From Roseiarcus sp963753135 (GTDB lineage: Bacteria > Pseudomonadota > Alphaproteobacteria > Rhizobiales > Beijerinckiaceae): a DNA stretch of 64,000 nt. The stretch is from assembly GCA_963753135.1 (NCBI GenBank), contig CAVWBA010000026.1, forward strand, positions 124,001-188,000, read 5' to 3'. This document shows, one piece after another, positions 17,664 to 27,432 of this stretch (positions within the stretch are counted from its first letter, which is position 1; each line of letters starts with the position of its first letter). Under the pieces are notes generated by a model that saw only the letters and a program-made list of their open reading frames with translations, had not been told where the DNA came from and searched no databases. The translations under genes and the position numbers were made by a program.

Positions 17664-19052
17664 TCAGCCCCTCAGAAAAAGGCTGATCTCCTCGAAGAAG
17701 CGGTCGGAAGCCGGCTCGTGCTCCAGGAACAAATGGTTTCGGCCGGGCAAGGCGATAAAACGGGCGCCAGGGATGCCCGCGGCGAGTTGGCGCCCGGCCT
17801 CGATGGGAACCATTTGGTCGTCCCGCACATGCATGACGAGCGTCGGCGCCTTCACTTGGGAGAGCAGATCGACGATATCGAAATCGCCGACGGCATCGAA
17901 ATAGCGAACGGCGCATTCGGGAGAGGTCGTTTTCCGTTGCAGCTCGTTGAAAATGTCCGCCTGCTCATGCGTTGCTCCCGGGATGAAAAGCCCTGTGAAC
18001 ATTTGCCGAAAGGCTGGATTGTCCGCGCCCCATCCAATGCGCATCAAAGTCGCCATCGCATCGCGTCTTTCTTTCTCGGCCGGAGAGCGCTTCTTTCCGC
18101 CGCGCGCGAACGCGCCGTACAGAATAAGGTGCGACACCCGTTCCGGGCGCCGCACTGAGTAGGCGACCGCGACGGCGCCGCCTTGGGATATCCCCAGCAG
18201 CGGGAAACGTTCGATACCGACCGCATCGACGACCGTCTCGAGGTCCGTCACCCAGGCGTCGAGCGAGAGCGTGTCAACATCCCAGTCGGACATGCCGTTG
18301 CCTCTCGCGTCGTAGCGAAGGAGCGTGTGGGAGCGCGACAGCCCGCGAAATACATGCCCCCAAACCGGACTTTCCCAATCGTATTCCAGATGGTTCAACC
18401 AGTTTCCAGATTTCACCAGGAACGGCCCGGTGCCTGAAATCGCGTAGGCAAGGCGCACTCCATCAGGCGCCCGGCAATATTTGATCGTCTGCGCCACGTT
18501 CGCGTCGTCGGGCGTAGGGGCGTCGTCCGTTTTGTCCCTATACTCGATTGCGAATACCTCGACCGCCTTGGCGATGTTTTTCAGTTTTTGTAGACCGAGG
18601 GTTCGGAAACCGAAGGCAAGCTTTCCGCTGATCTGATCATAGACGGCCCGGGATATTGAGACGCCGCCGGGCTTGCAGATGCTCTCGAGCCGCGCCGCGA
18701 TGTTGACCCCCTCGCCCAAAATGTCGTCGCCATCGATCAGCACGTCGCCCAGATGGACGCCGATGCGATAGACGACCCGCCTCGCCTCAGGCATACCGAC
18801 GTTGCGCTCGACCATCATGTTCTGGATCGTCACTGCGCATTCGACGGCGGCGACGACGGAGGGAAACTCGAGCAGCACACCGTCGCCCATGGTCTTGACG
18901 ACCCGGCCGCCGAGACCCGCAACGATGGGAGCCGCCGCTTTGCGATGCTCGCGCACCGCCTTCGCCGTCCCCGCCTCATCCTCGCCCATCAATCGGGAAT
19001 AGCCGACAACGTCGACGGCCATGATTGCGGCGAGTTTCCGTGCTTCGCCCAT
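17664..19052 (-). CDS. Class III cyclase-alpha/beta hydrolase fusion protein
   Basis: The N-terminal ~175 residues are a class III cyclase domain: metal Asp residues in MAVDVVGYSRLMGEDE and KTMGDGVLLEF, plus GEGVNIAARLE. The C-terminal ~260 residues form an alpha/beta hydrolase: nucleophile elbow GISQGGAVAV, oxyanion region SGTGPFLVKSGNW and the catalytic His in LPGRNHLFLE. This two-domain architecture is found in many rhizobial genomes; whether both halves are catalytic, and what the hydrolase acts on, is unknown. AAGGA lies four bases before the ATG at 19052; a GTG at 19064 adds four residues. No signal peptide or membrane segment. Confidence 0.88.
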   Translation of the reverse strand: MGEARKLAAIMAVDVVGYSRLMGEDEAGTAKAVREHRKAAAPIVAGLGGRVVKTMGDGVLLEFPSVVAAVECAVTIQNMMVERNVGMPEARRVVYRIGVHLGDVLIDGDDILGEGVNIAARLESICKPGGVSISRAVYDQISGKLAFGFRTLGLQKLKNIAKAVEVFAIEYRDKTDDAPTPDDANVAQTIKYCRAPDGVRLAYAISGTGPFLVKSGNWLNHLEYDWESPVWGHVFRGLSRSHTLLRYDARGNGMSDWDVDTLSLDAWVTDLETVVDAVGIERFPLLGISQGGAVAVAYSVRRPERVSHLILYGAFARGGKKRSPAEKERRDAMATLMRIGWGADNPAFRQMFTGLFIPGATHEQADIFNELQRKTTSPECAVRYFDAVGDFDIVDLLSQVKAPTLVMHVRDDQMVPIEAGRQLAAGIPGARFIALPGRNHLFLEHEPASDRFFEEISLFLRG

Positions 19053-19164
19053 GGTGTCCTTCACGCCCCGTCTACATCGGCGTGAAAATCAATCTAGCAT
19101 ACCGGGAAATTTCACATCTCGCTATCGAGCGCTTCGGGTGCAGTGGGGGCTCGGGCCTCGCCGT

Positions 19165-19287
19165 CCCGCCCTGCCCCATGAGCCGCGCGTCGAGCGCATC
19201 CAGCGTTTCGGCTTCCGCAATCGGTTTGTCGCGCCGCCAGCGCAGCATGCGGGGAAAGCGGACGGCGACGCCGCTTCTATGGCGCAT
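19165..19287 (-). pseudogene. Remnant of a second ATP-dependent DNA ligase C terminus
   Basis: About 40 residues (RHRSGVAVRFPRMLRWRRDK, then AEAETLDALDARLMGQGG) closely match the last 42 residues of the full ligase gene downstream (19997-20122), in the same orientation. The similarity stops abruptly at about 19288. It is a leftover from a diverged second ligase copy or a partial duplication, separated from the intact copy by the peptidoglycan-binding gene. Confidence 0.75.
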
Positions 19288-19300
19288 GCTCAACGTGGCC

Positions 19301-19795
19301 TCAACCAATCACGAACTGCAGACCCACAGCGGTCTCGAGAGTAGCGCTCGCCGCATGTAACGAGACGGCCCAGGTCTGGTCGCCGACGATCCCGTCCTGC
19401 GCGACGCCGCCCCAGGCTTGGAACGCGACAACGGCCGCCTTCGTATGGGGCCCGAAACTGCCGTCGATTCCCTGCGGTGTCGTGATCCACTGCCCCGGCG
19501 CGCCATTGGTAAGCAGGGTCTGTAACGAGCTCACAACCGGTCCTGTCGAGCCTTCCTGCAGCGTGGGCATCGGTCCTCCGTCCGGTAGGGCAGCCCAAGT
19601 GGCTGGGCCGACAATTCCGTCCGCGGTCAACCCCGCTCCTTGCTGGAACTCCTTCACCGCCGTCTCGACTTGCGGCCCGAAAACACCGTCGACAGCAAGA
19701 CCAGGATTTGGCGTCCGCCGAAGCGCCCGCTCCAGTCGCTTCACCGCCTCGCCAGAAGCGCCTAACGAGATCGTCGGTTGTCCAGGATTTGCCAT
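19301..19795 (-). CDS. Peptidoglycan-binding domain protein (two PG_binding_1 repeats)
   Basis: A 164-residue protein starting MANPGQPTISLGASGEAVKR, with two similar repeats: VKRLERALRR to DGVFGPQVETAVKEFQQ, and VSSLQTLLTN to DGSFGPHTKAAVVAFQ. Each ends with the DGIVGPATW / DGIVGDQTW motif of peptidoglycan-binding domain 1. GGGAGAAG before the ATG at 19795 supports this start over upstream ones. There is no signal peptide, so how it would reach the wall is unclear. It sits between the ligase remnant and the ligase. Confidence 0.85.
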   Translation of the reverse strand: MANPGQPTISLGASGEAVKRLERALRRTPNPGLAVDGVFGPQVETAVKEFQQGAGLTADGIVGPATWAALPDGGPMPTLQEGSTGPVVSSLQTLLTNGAPGQWITTPQGIDGSFGPHTKAAVVAFQAWGGVAQDGIVGDQTWAVSLHAASATLETAVGLQFVIG

Positions 19796-19993
19796 GCGCT
19801 TCTCCCAAAATCTATCAGCTCGAGCCTGCTTTATTGAGAACTTGTTCGCGACTGCTAAAGCCATGCCCATCACGACTCGGACGCGCTCCAGAGTCCGGAG
19901 TTGCCCCAAAACAAAAATCTAACGGGACGTCTGCCTAAGCGCTGTGAGGCGCGTCACACCTGTATTACGAATATTACGAAATATTTCCTCCCC

Positions 19994-21731
19994 TCACCGT
20001 CCGCCCTGCCCCGCAAGCAGCGCCTTGAGCGCGTCCAGCGTGTCGGCCTCGGCGACCGGCTTGTCGCGCCGCCAGCGCAGCATTCGGGGAAAGCGGACGG
20101 CGACGCCGCTTCTGTGCCGCTTGCTCGGCGCGATGCCCTCGAAGCCAAGCTCGAACACCTGCGTGGGGTTAAGCCTTCGCACCGGCCCGAAGGTCTCGAT
20201 CGTGGTGCGGCGGATGATGGCGTCCATCTCGCGAATCTCCGCGTCCGACAGCCCCGAATAGGCCTTGGCGAACGGCGCCAGCTCCCTCCCCGGCGTGCCT
20301 TCGCCCGCGCTCCAGACGGCGAAAGTGTAGTCGGTATAGACGCCCGAGCGGCGGCCGTGGCCGCGCTCGGCGTAGATCACGACCGCGTCGACGCTCATCG
20401 GGTCGAGCTTCCATTTCCACCATACGTCGGTGCGGTCGTCGCCCTTGCGGCGCCCGATCCCGTAGGCGCCGTCGCGCGCCTTCAGCATCAGCCCCTCGCG
20501 CAGAAGCGCGCGGGCCTGCTCGCGCTTCTCGGCAAGCTCCTCCCATGTGTCGGCGGAAACGGTCGGGCTGATGCGGATCGGCAGACGCTCGCCGCGCGCC
20601 TTCGCTTCCGCAAACAGCCGGTCGACGAGCGCTTCGAGCAGAGCGCGGCGCATATGTTGGGGCTCGGCGCGCAGGTCGCGGCCCTCGCTCTCGATGAGGT
20701 CATAGGCGATGAAGGCGACCGGCAATTCGCGCATCGTCTTTTCACTTACGATCTTGCGGCCAAGCCTCTGCTGCAAGCTCGCGAAGATCGCCAGGCCATC
20801 AAGTGAATCGGTTGAGAACTCGTGCTCGGGCGGGATGAGCACGACAAGCTCGCCGTCGACCGCCGTGCCGGAGGGCAGCGCGCGCGCCAGCGGCTCGAGA
20901 TCGGGATAGGCGTCGGAAATCAGCTCCTCGCCGCGCGACCATAGGCGCCAATTGCCGCCGCGCTTCAAGAGCTGCGCGCGGATGCCGTCGTATTTCCATT
21001 CGACGATCCAGTTCGATGGCGGCCCGAGAGTTGCGCCCATGTCGGCGAGCGGCCGGCTCCACGATTGCGCGAGATAGAACGGATAGGGCTTGCCCGCGTC
21101 GAGAGCCTGCGCCTCCGCATGGCCGACTTCGCCGATCAGCGCCTCGAAATCCTCAGCCGTTGGGATGCGCCGCGCCTGCGAATAGCCGATCAGCCGCTGC
21201 GCCATCCGGCCCTCGTCGACGCCCGCGACTTCGGCGAGCGCCTTCACCACCTGCAGCCGCGACACGCCGACGCGCAGTTCGCCGGTGATCAGCTTGAAGA
21301 AGGCGAGACGCTCGTCGGACGGCAGCTCGCCGACCCATCGCTTGAGCCTTGCGTAGCGCTCTTCCTCGTCGAGCGCGGGAAGCGGAATGCAGCCGCTCGC
21401 GCATCCACACGTCGAGCGAAACCTCTTCGCCACGCGCGCCCTCGGGCAGAAGTAGCGACAGCGTCTCGGCGAGATCGCCGACCGCGCCGTAGCACTCCCC
21501 GCACAGCCAGTCGGGATAGCCGGAACCCTCAACCGCAAGGCGCCACAAAAGGCGCGTCGGCGCGGTCTGGCGCGGCTTGCCGCCGCTCAGGAAATAGACG
21601 GTCCAGGCCGCGCTCGCCCATCGCGTGGGGTCGGCCTTGGCGGCGGCGAAGAACTCGACCATCGCCGCCTGCTTGGCGCGGGTCGAGGTCCCGGAATCGA
21701 GCCGCCGGTAGAGCGCTGCGAAGGCCTTCAC
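19994..21731 (-). pseudogene. ATP-dependent DNA ligase, frameshifted as sequenced
   Basis: The start MKAFAALYRRLDSGTSTRAK to VWMRERL lies in one frame; the rest, from IPLPALDEEERYARLKRWV, is in another. Removing one base at 21389 (plus strand GAATGC to GAATC) joins them into about 578 residues. The nucleotidyl-transferase motif EWKYDGIRAQ holds the catalytic Lys, with VDGELVVL, EGLMLKARDG and WWKWKLDP as the later ligase motifs and an OB fold at the end. It pairs with the exonuclease, whose stop overlaps its start. This two-gene pair is a known bacterial DNA-repair arrangement; the usual partner helicase and PdeM-like nuclease are not in the window. Confidence 0.88.
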
Positions 21732-22775
21732 GCTTCGCCCTCCGGCGCCGCCCCGCCTTCGCCTTCCGCAGGCGCTTCGGCGCCGCTCATGTCCTCATCG
21801 TCGCCGTAAGCCGTCGTCAGCGCACGCGCGTCGAGACCCTTCTCGCGCAGGTAGCGCGTCAACGGCTCCGTGTAGCCATGCGTCACGAGAATGCGCTCGG
21901 CGCCCGTCGCCTCGATCGCGGCGATGAGGCCCGGCCAGTCGGCGTGATCGGAAAGCGCAAAGCCACGGTCGAGCCCGCGCCGGCGGCGGTTGCCCCGCAC
22001 CTGCATCCAGCCGCTCGCCAGCGCGTCGGAATAGTCGCCGAAGCGCTTGAGCCACGGACTCGCGGCGGCGGACGGCGGCGCCACGATGAGGGCGCGGGCG
22101 AAATCTCGCTTGTTTGCGATCTGCGTAGCAAGACCGGTCGGCGGCAGGGCGATTCCGGCCTCGCGATAGAGCGCGTTGATCGCCTCGACCGCGCCGTGAC
22201 AGACAATGGGCCCAAGCGCCGGGTCGACATTCGCCAGCACCCGCTGCGCCTTTCCGAGCGCATAGGCGAAGAGAATGCTTGCGCGCCCGGCCGCAATGTT
22301 CTCGCGCCGCCACGCGTCGATTAAGGCGAACGTCTCGGCTTGCGGGCGCCAGCGATAGATCGGCAGCCCGAAGGTCGAACTCGGTGATGAAGGCGTGGCA
22401 GCGCAGCGGCTCGAAAGCGGGCGAAACGCCGTCGCTTTCGAGCTTGTAGTCGCCCGAGGCGACCCAGGTCTCGCCGTTCAGCGACACACGCACCTGCGCG
22501 GAACCCAGCACGTGGCCCGCGGGATGAAGCGAAATCTCGACCCCGTTGCGAGTCAGGATCTCGCCATAGGACGCCGTCTCGATCGCGACGTCGCCAAGGC
22601 GCTTGCGAAGGATCGGCGCCGCATCACGGTGACAGACATACACATCCGAGCCAAAGCGCGCGTGATCGGAATGCGCATGGGTGATAATCGCGCGCTCCAC
22701 CGGCCGCCAGGGATCGATGTGAAAGTCGCCCGCGGCGCAATAGAGACCGCGGTCGGTTGCTGCGATGAGGTCCAA
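21728..22775 (-). pseudogene. Ligase-associated DNA exonuclease (MBL fold), frameshifted as sequenced
   Basis: The N-terminal half has the metallo-beta-lactamase motif THAHSDHAR (HxHxDH) and PAGHVLGSAQV; the frame breaks after CHAFITE. The next frame continues STFGLPIYRWRP to VLANVDPALGPIVCHGAVEA and ends in FALSDHADWPG and LVTHGYTE, typical of the beta-CASP exonuclease half. Removing one A at 22378/22379 (GAACTC to GACTC) restores about 348 residues. It would trim DNA ends before sealing by the adjacent ligase. Its stop overlaps the ligase start by four bases. Confidence 0.87.
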
Positions 22776-22950
22776 GGCTGATCTTGCGTTCGATGACGGG
22801 GTGGACTGCCCAATATGGGGGTCAGGTCAAAATCCGGCCAGGCGGGCCGCCGGCTCCGCGCGCTTGCCGCGCCCCTGTCACGCCGACGACGCCGAAACTC
22901 GAGAGGTCGCCCTGGGCTGGCCGGATCAGGAGCGCGGCGCGCGGCCCGGC

Positions 22951-23720
22951 CTAACGGCACATATCAAGCAGGTTCTCCGCGCCGACCGGCCACCAGGCGT
23001 GCGGCGCCTTGGCGTAGGACGCGAGGATCAGGAATTGATCGTCGCCCTCCACGCGAGCCCCGACCACCACGATCGTCAGGTCGCCGGGGCCATTCGACTT
23101 TGCCGCCCAGCTCCTCGGCGGCCAATCGAAACGGATTGACGTTCGCAAGGTCCGTCGCCGGGATGCGGTAGCCCCAGAACATCGTATGGGGAACGACCGG
23201 GCCGATCTGCGCCCATTCGCCCATCGGGATCTTGGGCGCAGCCGCTGCGAGCGTGCGGCGGGCATAAGGGACAAGGCAGCCCACGTGGATGTGGAGCTGG
23301 TCCTGAGTCCTGACAATGGCGGAGTTCACGAAGAGCGCAATCGCGTCGCGCTCCGGCGCGCGTCCGTCCGCCGCCTTGAGGAACGTGCGCGCGCGCCATG
23401 CAGCGTCGAAATAGTTCGGCGCCTCGGGCGAGCTGCAGGAACGGGTCCTCAACCCCCTTGATCCGCCGCGTCGGGGAGAGGACCGTGTCATCCAGGAACG
23501 GCGGACGCAGGACGACGGCGCCGCGCTGCTCGCCGCCGGTGAGATTAACCTCGAGGCACGGAAAGGGCGTTCCGGTCAGCTTGTAATCGGCCACGCAGGC
23601 GCGCACGACCTGCCAGAGCACCATCCGATGGAGCTCCATCGCATAGGCCGCGAAGGCCGCCGAGACCGTCAGAACGGCGACGATGGCAAGAATCCGCACT
23701 GTCTTTCCGCCGCGCGTCAC
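22951..23720 (-). pseudogene. cdh: CDP-diacylglycerol diphosphatase, two frameshifts as sequenced
   Basis: Three consecutive frames give one protein: an N-terminal hydrophobic segment (VRILAIVAVLTVSAAFAAYA), then VVRACVADYKLTGTPFPCLE, then SPEAPNYFDAAWRARTFLKA with TQDQLHIHVGCLVP (the HIT-like HxHxH site), then DLTIVVVGARVEGDDQFLIL. This is the CDH family, which hydrolyses CDP-diacylglycerol to phosphatidate and CMP at the membrane. The first break is repaired by removing one C in CAGCTCGCC near 23425, the second by removing one C of a CCCC run near 23090. The restored length is about 255 residues. Confidence 0.85.
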
Positions 23721-23970
23721 GGCCCCGTCCTGCGCATTGCGCTCAAGCCCTCTCGAGAACGTTGTGCGCGCCTAGCATAACGAGGCCATGAACCACAATT
23801 TCCGATTGCAGGTCTCTGACGCCCGATCGCGGCGCTTGTGCGGCCGGGCGGGCCGGCGCGCGCATACGCGGGACCCCTAACTCGCCTGTTTGCTTGTCGC
23901 ATGATAGTTGGACGCATTTCCAGGCCCGGGGCGATAACGCCTCCGCCGCTGATCGAATGGGAGTGCGCGT

Positions 23971-25122
23971 ATGCTTCCGAACGCGGAGACAGCCTGTTTC
24001 GCAATCGCCGACATATCGGGTTACACGCATTTCGTTTCTGGCGTCGAGCTCGACCATGCCCAGGACATCATCGCCGACATCATGGACACGCTGGTCCGGG
24101 CTTTGCGTCCGCCGTTCCGCCTCGCCAAGTTCGAAGGCGACGCGGCCTTCGTCTACGCGCTCGCCGACAAGGTCGATGGCGCACTCATGCAGGATTCGAT
24201 CGAACAGGCCTATTTTGCCTTCCGCAAGCGGTTGCGCAGCATCAAGCAGGCCAGCTCTTGCGAGTGCCAGGCCTGCAGCCGGATGCAGAGCCTCGACGTC
24301 AAGTTCGTGGTTCATCATGGCGAGTTCATCCGGCAGAAGATGTCGGGCCGCGAGGAGCTTGCCGGACGCGACGTGATCCTCGTCCACCGCCTCCTCAAGA
24401 ACGACGTCGGCAAGACGTTCGGCTCGCATGCCTATGCGCTCTATTCCGACGCCTGCGTGCAAGCGATGGGGATCGATCCCGCGGCGCAGGGTCTTAAAGA
24501 GCATGCCGAGGCGATCGAGCATATCGGCGAAACGAAATGCTGGGTGAGCGACCTCGAAGAGGCATGGACGCGGGAAACCGAGACGGCGCGCCATCTCGTT
24601 CAGCGCGCCGACGCCCATGTGCTCATGGAGAGGGAGTTCGCCGCGCCAAGGCAAGAAGTGTGGGACCTTGTCACTTCGCCCCAGCATCACGCCCGCTGGC
24701 AGCGCAGCGACGGCGTCGTCGAGACAAAAGCGCAAGGGCGCCGCGGCGCCGGCACGCAGAACCATTGCCTTCACGGCAAAAACGCAGTCATCGAGGACAT
24801 CGTCGACTGGCGCCCGTTCGACTATGTGACCTCGACGGCGCTCTTGCCGATCCCGGGCGCCGCGAAAATCCTGTTCTCCTATGTGTTCGAGGACAGCCGC
24901 GACGGGGGAACCCACTTCGAATTCCGCATCGCCAAGCCGAAGCCGAAGGACCTGCCCTTTTTCGAGCAAGTGAGGCCAGCCGTCCTGGAGAATTTTACGC
25001 TTGGCTTCGATATCCTGCGCACCATGGTGGCGGAGCGAGCGGCGGCTTCGACCGTCGAGGACGAGCCGCCCCTGCCCGTGTCGCACGAGCGCTTCCTGAC
25101 GCAGCCACTCAACCAGCGCTAG
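23971..25122 (+). CDS. DUF2652 (cyclase-like) and SRPBCC two-domain protein
   Basis: A 383-residue protein. Residues ~5-200 match DUF2652: CFAIADISGYTHFVSGVE and AKFEGDAAFVYALAD resemble the two metal-Asp motifs of class III cyclases, with a short Cys cluster (SCECQACSRM) between. Residues ~215-350 look like a SRPBCC/polyketide-cyclase lipid-binding fold (REFAAPRQEVWDLVTSPQHH, then FRIAKPKPKDLPFF). Cyclase activity is not established for DUF2652. It is cytoplasmic. The gene stands alone with about 250 bp upstream. Confidence 0.8.
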   Translation: MLPNAETACFAIADISGYTHFVSGVELDHAQDIIADIMDTLVRALRPPFRLAKFEGDAAFVYALADKVDGALMQDSIEQAYFAFRKRLRSIKQASSCECQACSRMQSLDVKFVVHHGEFIRQKMSGREELAGRDVILVHRLLKNDVGKTFGSHAYALYSDACVQAMGIDPAAQGLKEHAEAIEHIGETKCWVSDLEEAWTRETETARHLVQRADAHVLMEREFAAPRQEVWDLVTSPQHHARWQRSDGVVETKAQGRRGAGTQNHCLHGKNAVIEDIVDWRPFDYVTSTALLPIPGAAKILFSYVFEDSRDGGTHFEFRIAKPKPKDLPFFEQVRPAVLENFTLGFDILRTMVAERAAASTVEDEPPLPVSHERFLTQPLNQR

Positions 25123-25552
25123 CAAGTGCTGGCTGGCCGATCGATCCTGCAGGCCGCGCCCTTCGTCGCCGCCAACCTGAGCTTAAGCCAACGCGGGACG
25201 CGCAACGGGGACCGGCGTCAATATGCAAGCCGAAGCGCGCGTGGTCGAATAGCGCAATAAAAACAGCGGTCAGTTTAAGCGATAGGTCCAACCAGATTTG
25301 ATTTTTCTGCGCGATGAGAAAGGCCGCGCCCGGACAGTCGAGCCAAAGATTTCAGTCTGTGAATGTATTGCGACACAGTTAACTTTTGATCTACAAATTT
25401 TCGTAATACACGTAGAGTCCGGTTGTGTTTGCTCTGCTGCCTCCCCTTTTTTGTTAGTTGCCCTGTGCTAATTCCAGACTTATGGTTCGACCTCAATCAG
25501 AATTCTCTCTGTTTTCAATATTGTGCAATTCTTCAAGAGGGAGGTCATCACC
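25123..25552. other. AT-rich intergenic region before the GH17-like gene
   Basis: About 430 bp with visibly lower GC than the flanks from 25250 on. No coding sequence or RNA is recognisable. It probably carries the promoter of the GH17-like gene; AGGGAGGT at 25538-25545 is that gene's ribosome site. Confidence 0.5.
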
Positions 25553-26653
25553 ATGGGACGCGTAAAGGGTATATGCTACGGAAACGACGCCTTTCCTGCT
25601 CCGTACAATCCTTCTATAGCAAACAGCACTCAAGTATTTTTTGGCAGCGACAATACTGCCGACTATATCGGTTCTCTATTTCGCTCGAACTATGCAAATT
25701 CTGTCAAACCATGGTGCCAAAGCACGGGTCCAGGGGAATCGACGTGCCGAACCGACCTGCCAAAGATGCTCAATATGGGCGTCGAGGTTATCAGGCTTTA
25801 TGACTGGGACCCCCGAAACGCCCATGAATTGTTTCTCACCGGCTGCCATAACGAGAACATAGGCGTGTTGGTCAGCGTGTCTAACTATTTCCTTCAGCCC
25901 GGCGGCGGCTTGCCAGATATGAACACGCAGATACCGGCGCTCATTCAATCTTTTTCAAAGGGCGGCGACTATCACCCGGCCATCCAGGGCATTGTATTCG
26001 GGAATGAGTTTGATCTTCCTGGCAACGGTATCAGTGTCGCGAATTGCGTTGCTTTTACGAACGCATGGGCCTCAATCGAGCAACAGCAGTTTCCCAACTA
26101 TCGCAAAGTGCCAATCGGGCATCCGGTTAGCTTTGCTATGCAAAACGGCCAACCGCCCTGTTGGTATGCATGGAATCAACTCCTGCCTCAAATTAGTGGG
26201 CTGAATTCTCGATTGTTCCTAGCCCCGCAAACATATAACACTGCCAACTATCTGTTTCAGAACGATGGTTCTGGCGCCGGCTGGGTCGACCGCACTTACA
26301 ATCAATACAAGTTGCCAATCTGGTTCACAGAAATTGGGCAGGACCGCACCAAACCAGATCACGTCAATGTTTTGATGGGTCAGCTCAGCGGATGCATCAA
26401 CTACAGCAAGCAGAATCCGTCAAAATTGATCGGATGCTGCATGTTTTCGTATTCCGACAAAGTCTGGATGCAAGGAAGCAGCGAAGGCTCGTTCGGTACG
26501 TGGACACATGCTGGCCCAGGTCCGGTCACCGTAACCTATACGCCGAGTGATTTCACGCATTGGGACGCGCCCACGCTCGGCACGCTGAATGTCGATCAGA
26601 TTCAGCAAACCGATTTGTACGCGGCCGTTGCAAAGTGTTACAAGGCGACTTAG
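25553..26653 (+). CDS. GH17-like (clan GH-A) glycoside hydrolase
   Basis: A 366-residue protein beginning MGRVKGICYGNDAFPAPYNP. GVEVIRLYDWDPRNAHELFL and NIGVLVSVSNYFLQPG resemble the beta strands of family 17/72 beta-1,3-glucanases and glucanosyltransferases. IVFGNEFDLPG supplies a GNE acid/base Glu and LPIWFTEIGQDR a TEIG nucleophile Glu, as expected for clan GH-A. No signal peptide is visible from the chosen start, which has an ideal ribosome site; a start at 25523 adds ten residues but no signal either. Base composition is clearly lower in GC than the neighbours, with many AAT and TTT codons, suggesting recent transfer. A beta-1,3-glucan or similar polymer is the likely substrate. Confidence 0.7.
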   Translation: MGRVKGICYGNDAFPAPYNPSIANSTQVFFGSDNTADYIGSLFRSNYANSVKPWCQSTGPGESTCRTDLPKMLNMGVEVIRLYDWDPRNAHELFLTGCHNENIGVLVSVSNYFLQPGGGLPDMNTQIPALIQSFSKGGDYHPAIQGIVFGNEFDLPGNGISVANCVAFTNAWASIEQQQFPNYRKVPIGHPVSFAMQNGQPPCWYAWNQLLPQISGLNSRLFLAPQTYNTANYLFQNDGSGAGWVDRTYNQYKLPIWFTEIGQDRTKPDHVNVLMGQLSGCINYSKQNPSKLIGCCMFSYSDKVWMQGSSEGSFGTWTHAGPGPVTVTYTPSDFTHWDAPTLGTLNVDQIQQTDLYAAVAKCYKAT

Positions 26654-26747
26654 TCAATAATGCAAAGATTAGAGGCGGAGGCGGGCTGCGCTCGACGAGG
26701 GGTGCGCCCGGATCGGGGATAAGCGCGCCAGCGCGTGCCCCGCCCGC

Positions 26748-27230
26748 TCACTCCTCCTTGAACCCGTATTCCGGCAGGCCCTGCTCGGCGCCGTAATATT
26801 TGTAAGGCAAAAACTTGCCGGACATGACCAGCCGGACGCGGTCGCCTTTCGGGTTCGCGAGCCGGTCGAGTTCGAGGTCGAAGTCGATCGCCGACATGAT
26901 GCCGTCGCCGAATTCCTCCTCGATCAGCGCCTTGAGCGCCGGGCCGTTGACCATGATGAGCTCATAGAAGCGGTAGATGAGCGGGTCGGTCGGCGGCATC
27001 GGGATGCCCCGCATCGGGACCTCGTTCAGCATCCGCTTCTCGGATTCGGTGAGCCCGAAGAGCTTGGCTGCCTTCTCGGCGAGCGGCTTCGGCAGCTTCA
27101 TCTGCCCAAGCAGCGCGCCGACGACGAGGATCGGCGACAATCCCCCGATCTCGTCGGTGACGTGTTTCCACGTCCAGCCCTTCTCGCGCTTGATGTCGAG
27201 GATCTTTTCGGCAAGGTCGGCTCGCGTCAT
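26748..27230 (-). CDS. cynS: Cyanate hydratase (cyanase)
   Basis: A 160-residue protein, near the family's 150-160. The N-terminal helical domain (LAEKILDIKREKGWTWKHV, PILVVGALLGQMKL) is followed by the catalytic domain. DPLIYRFYELIMVNG supplies Arg87 and Glu90, and GDGIMSAIDFDLEL supplies Ser113, equivalent to the active-site Arg, Glu and Ser of E. coli cyanase; GKFLPYKYY is the conserved C-terminal stretch. It converts cyanate and bicarbonate to ammonia and CO2 in the cytoplasm. No carbonic anhydrase or cyanate transporter gene is adjacent. Confidence 0.97.
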   Translation of the reverse strand: MTRADLAEKILDIKREKGWTWKHVTDEIGGLSPILVVGALLGQMKLPKPLAEKAAKLFGLTESEKRMLNEVPMRGIPMPPTDPLIYRFYELIMVNGPALKALIEEEFGDGIMSAIDFDLELDRLANPKGDRVRLVMSGKFLPYKYYGAEQGLPEYGFKEE

Positions 27231-27432
27231 AGGTCAAAGTCCAGTTCGGTGAACGGCGCCCTCATCGCGATGCAAGAGACGATCCAGCCGCCAACACTTA
27301 TGCGGCGGTCTCCATGTCGTGTTCAGGCGGCATCGTCATTGCGAGGAGCGGAGCGACGAAGCTAGGGTCAAACGCGCCATGCGCTTAGCGCCGGAAGTGC
27401 CACAGATTTTTGCTTGGTAAAATCGGAAATCG

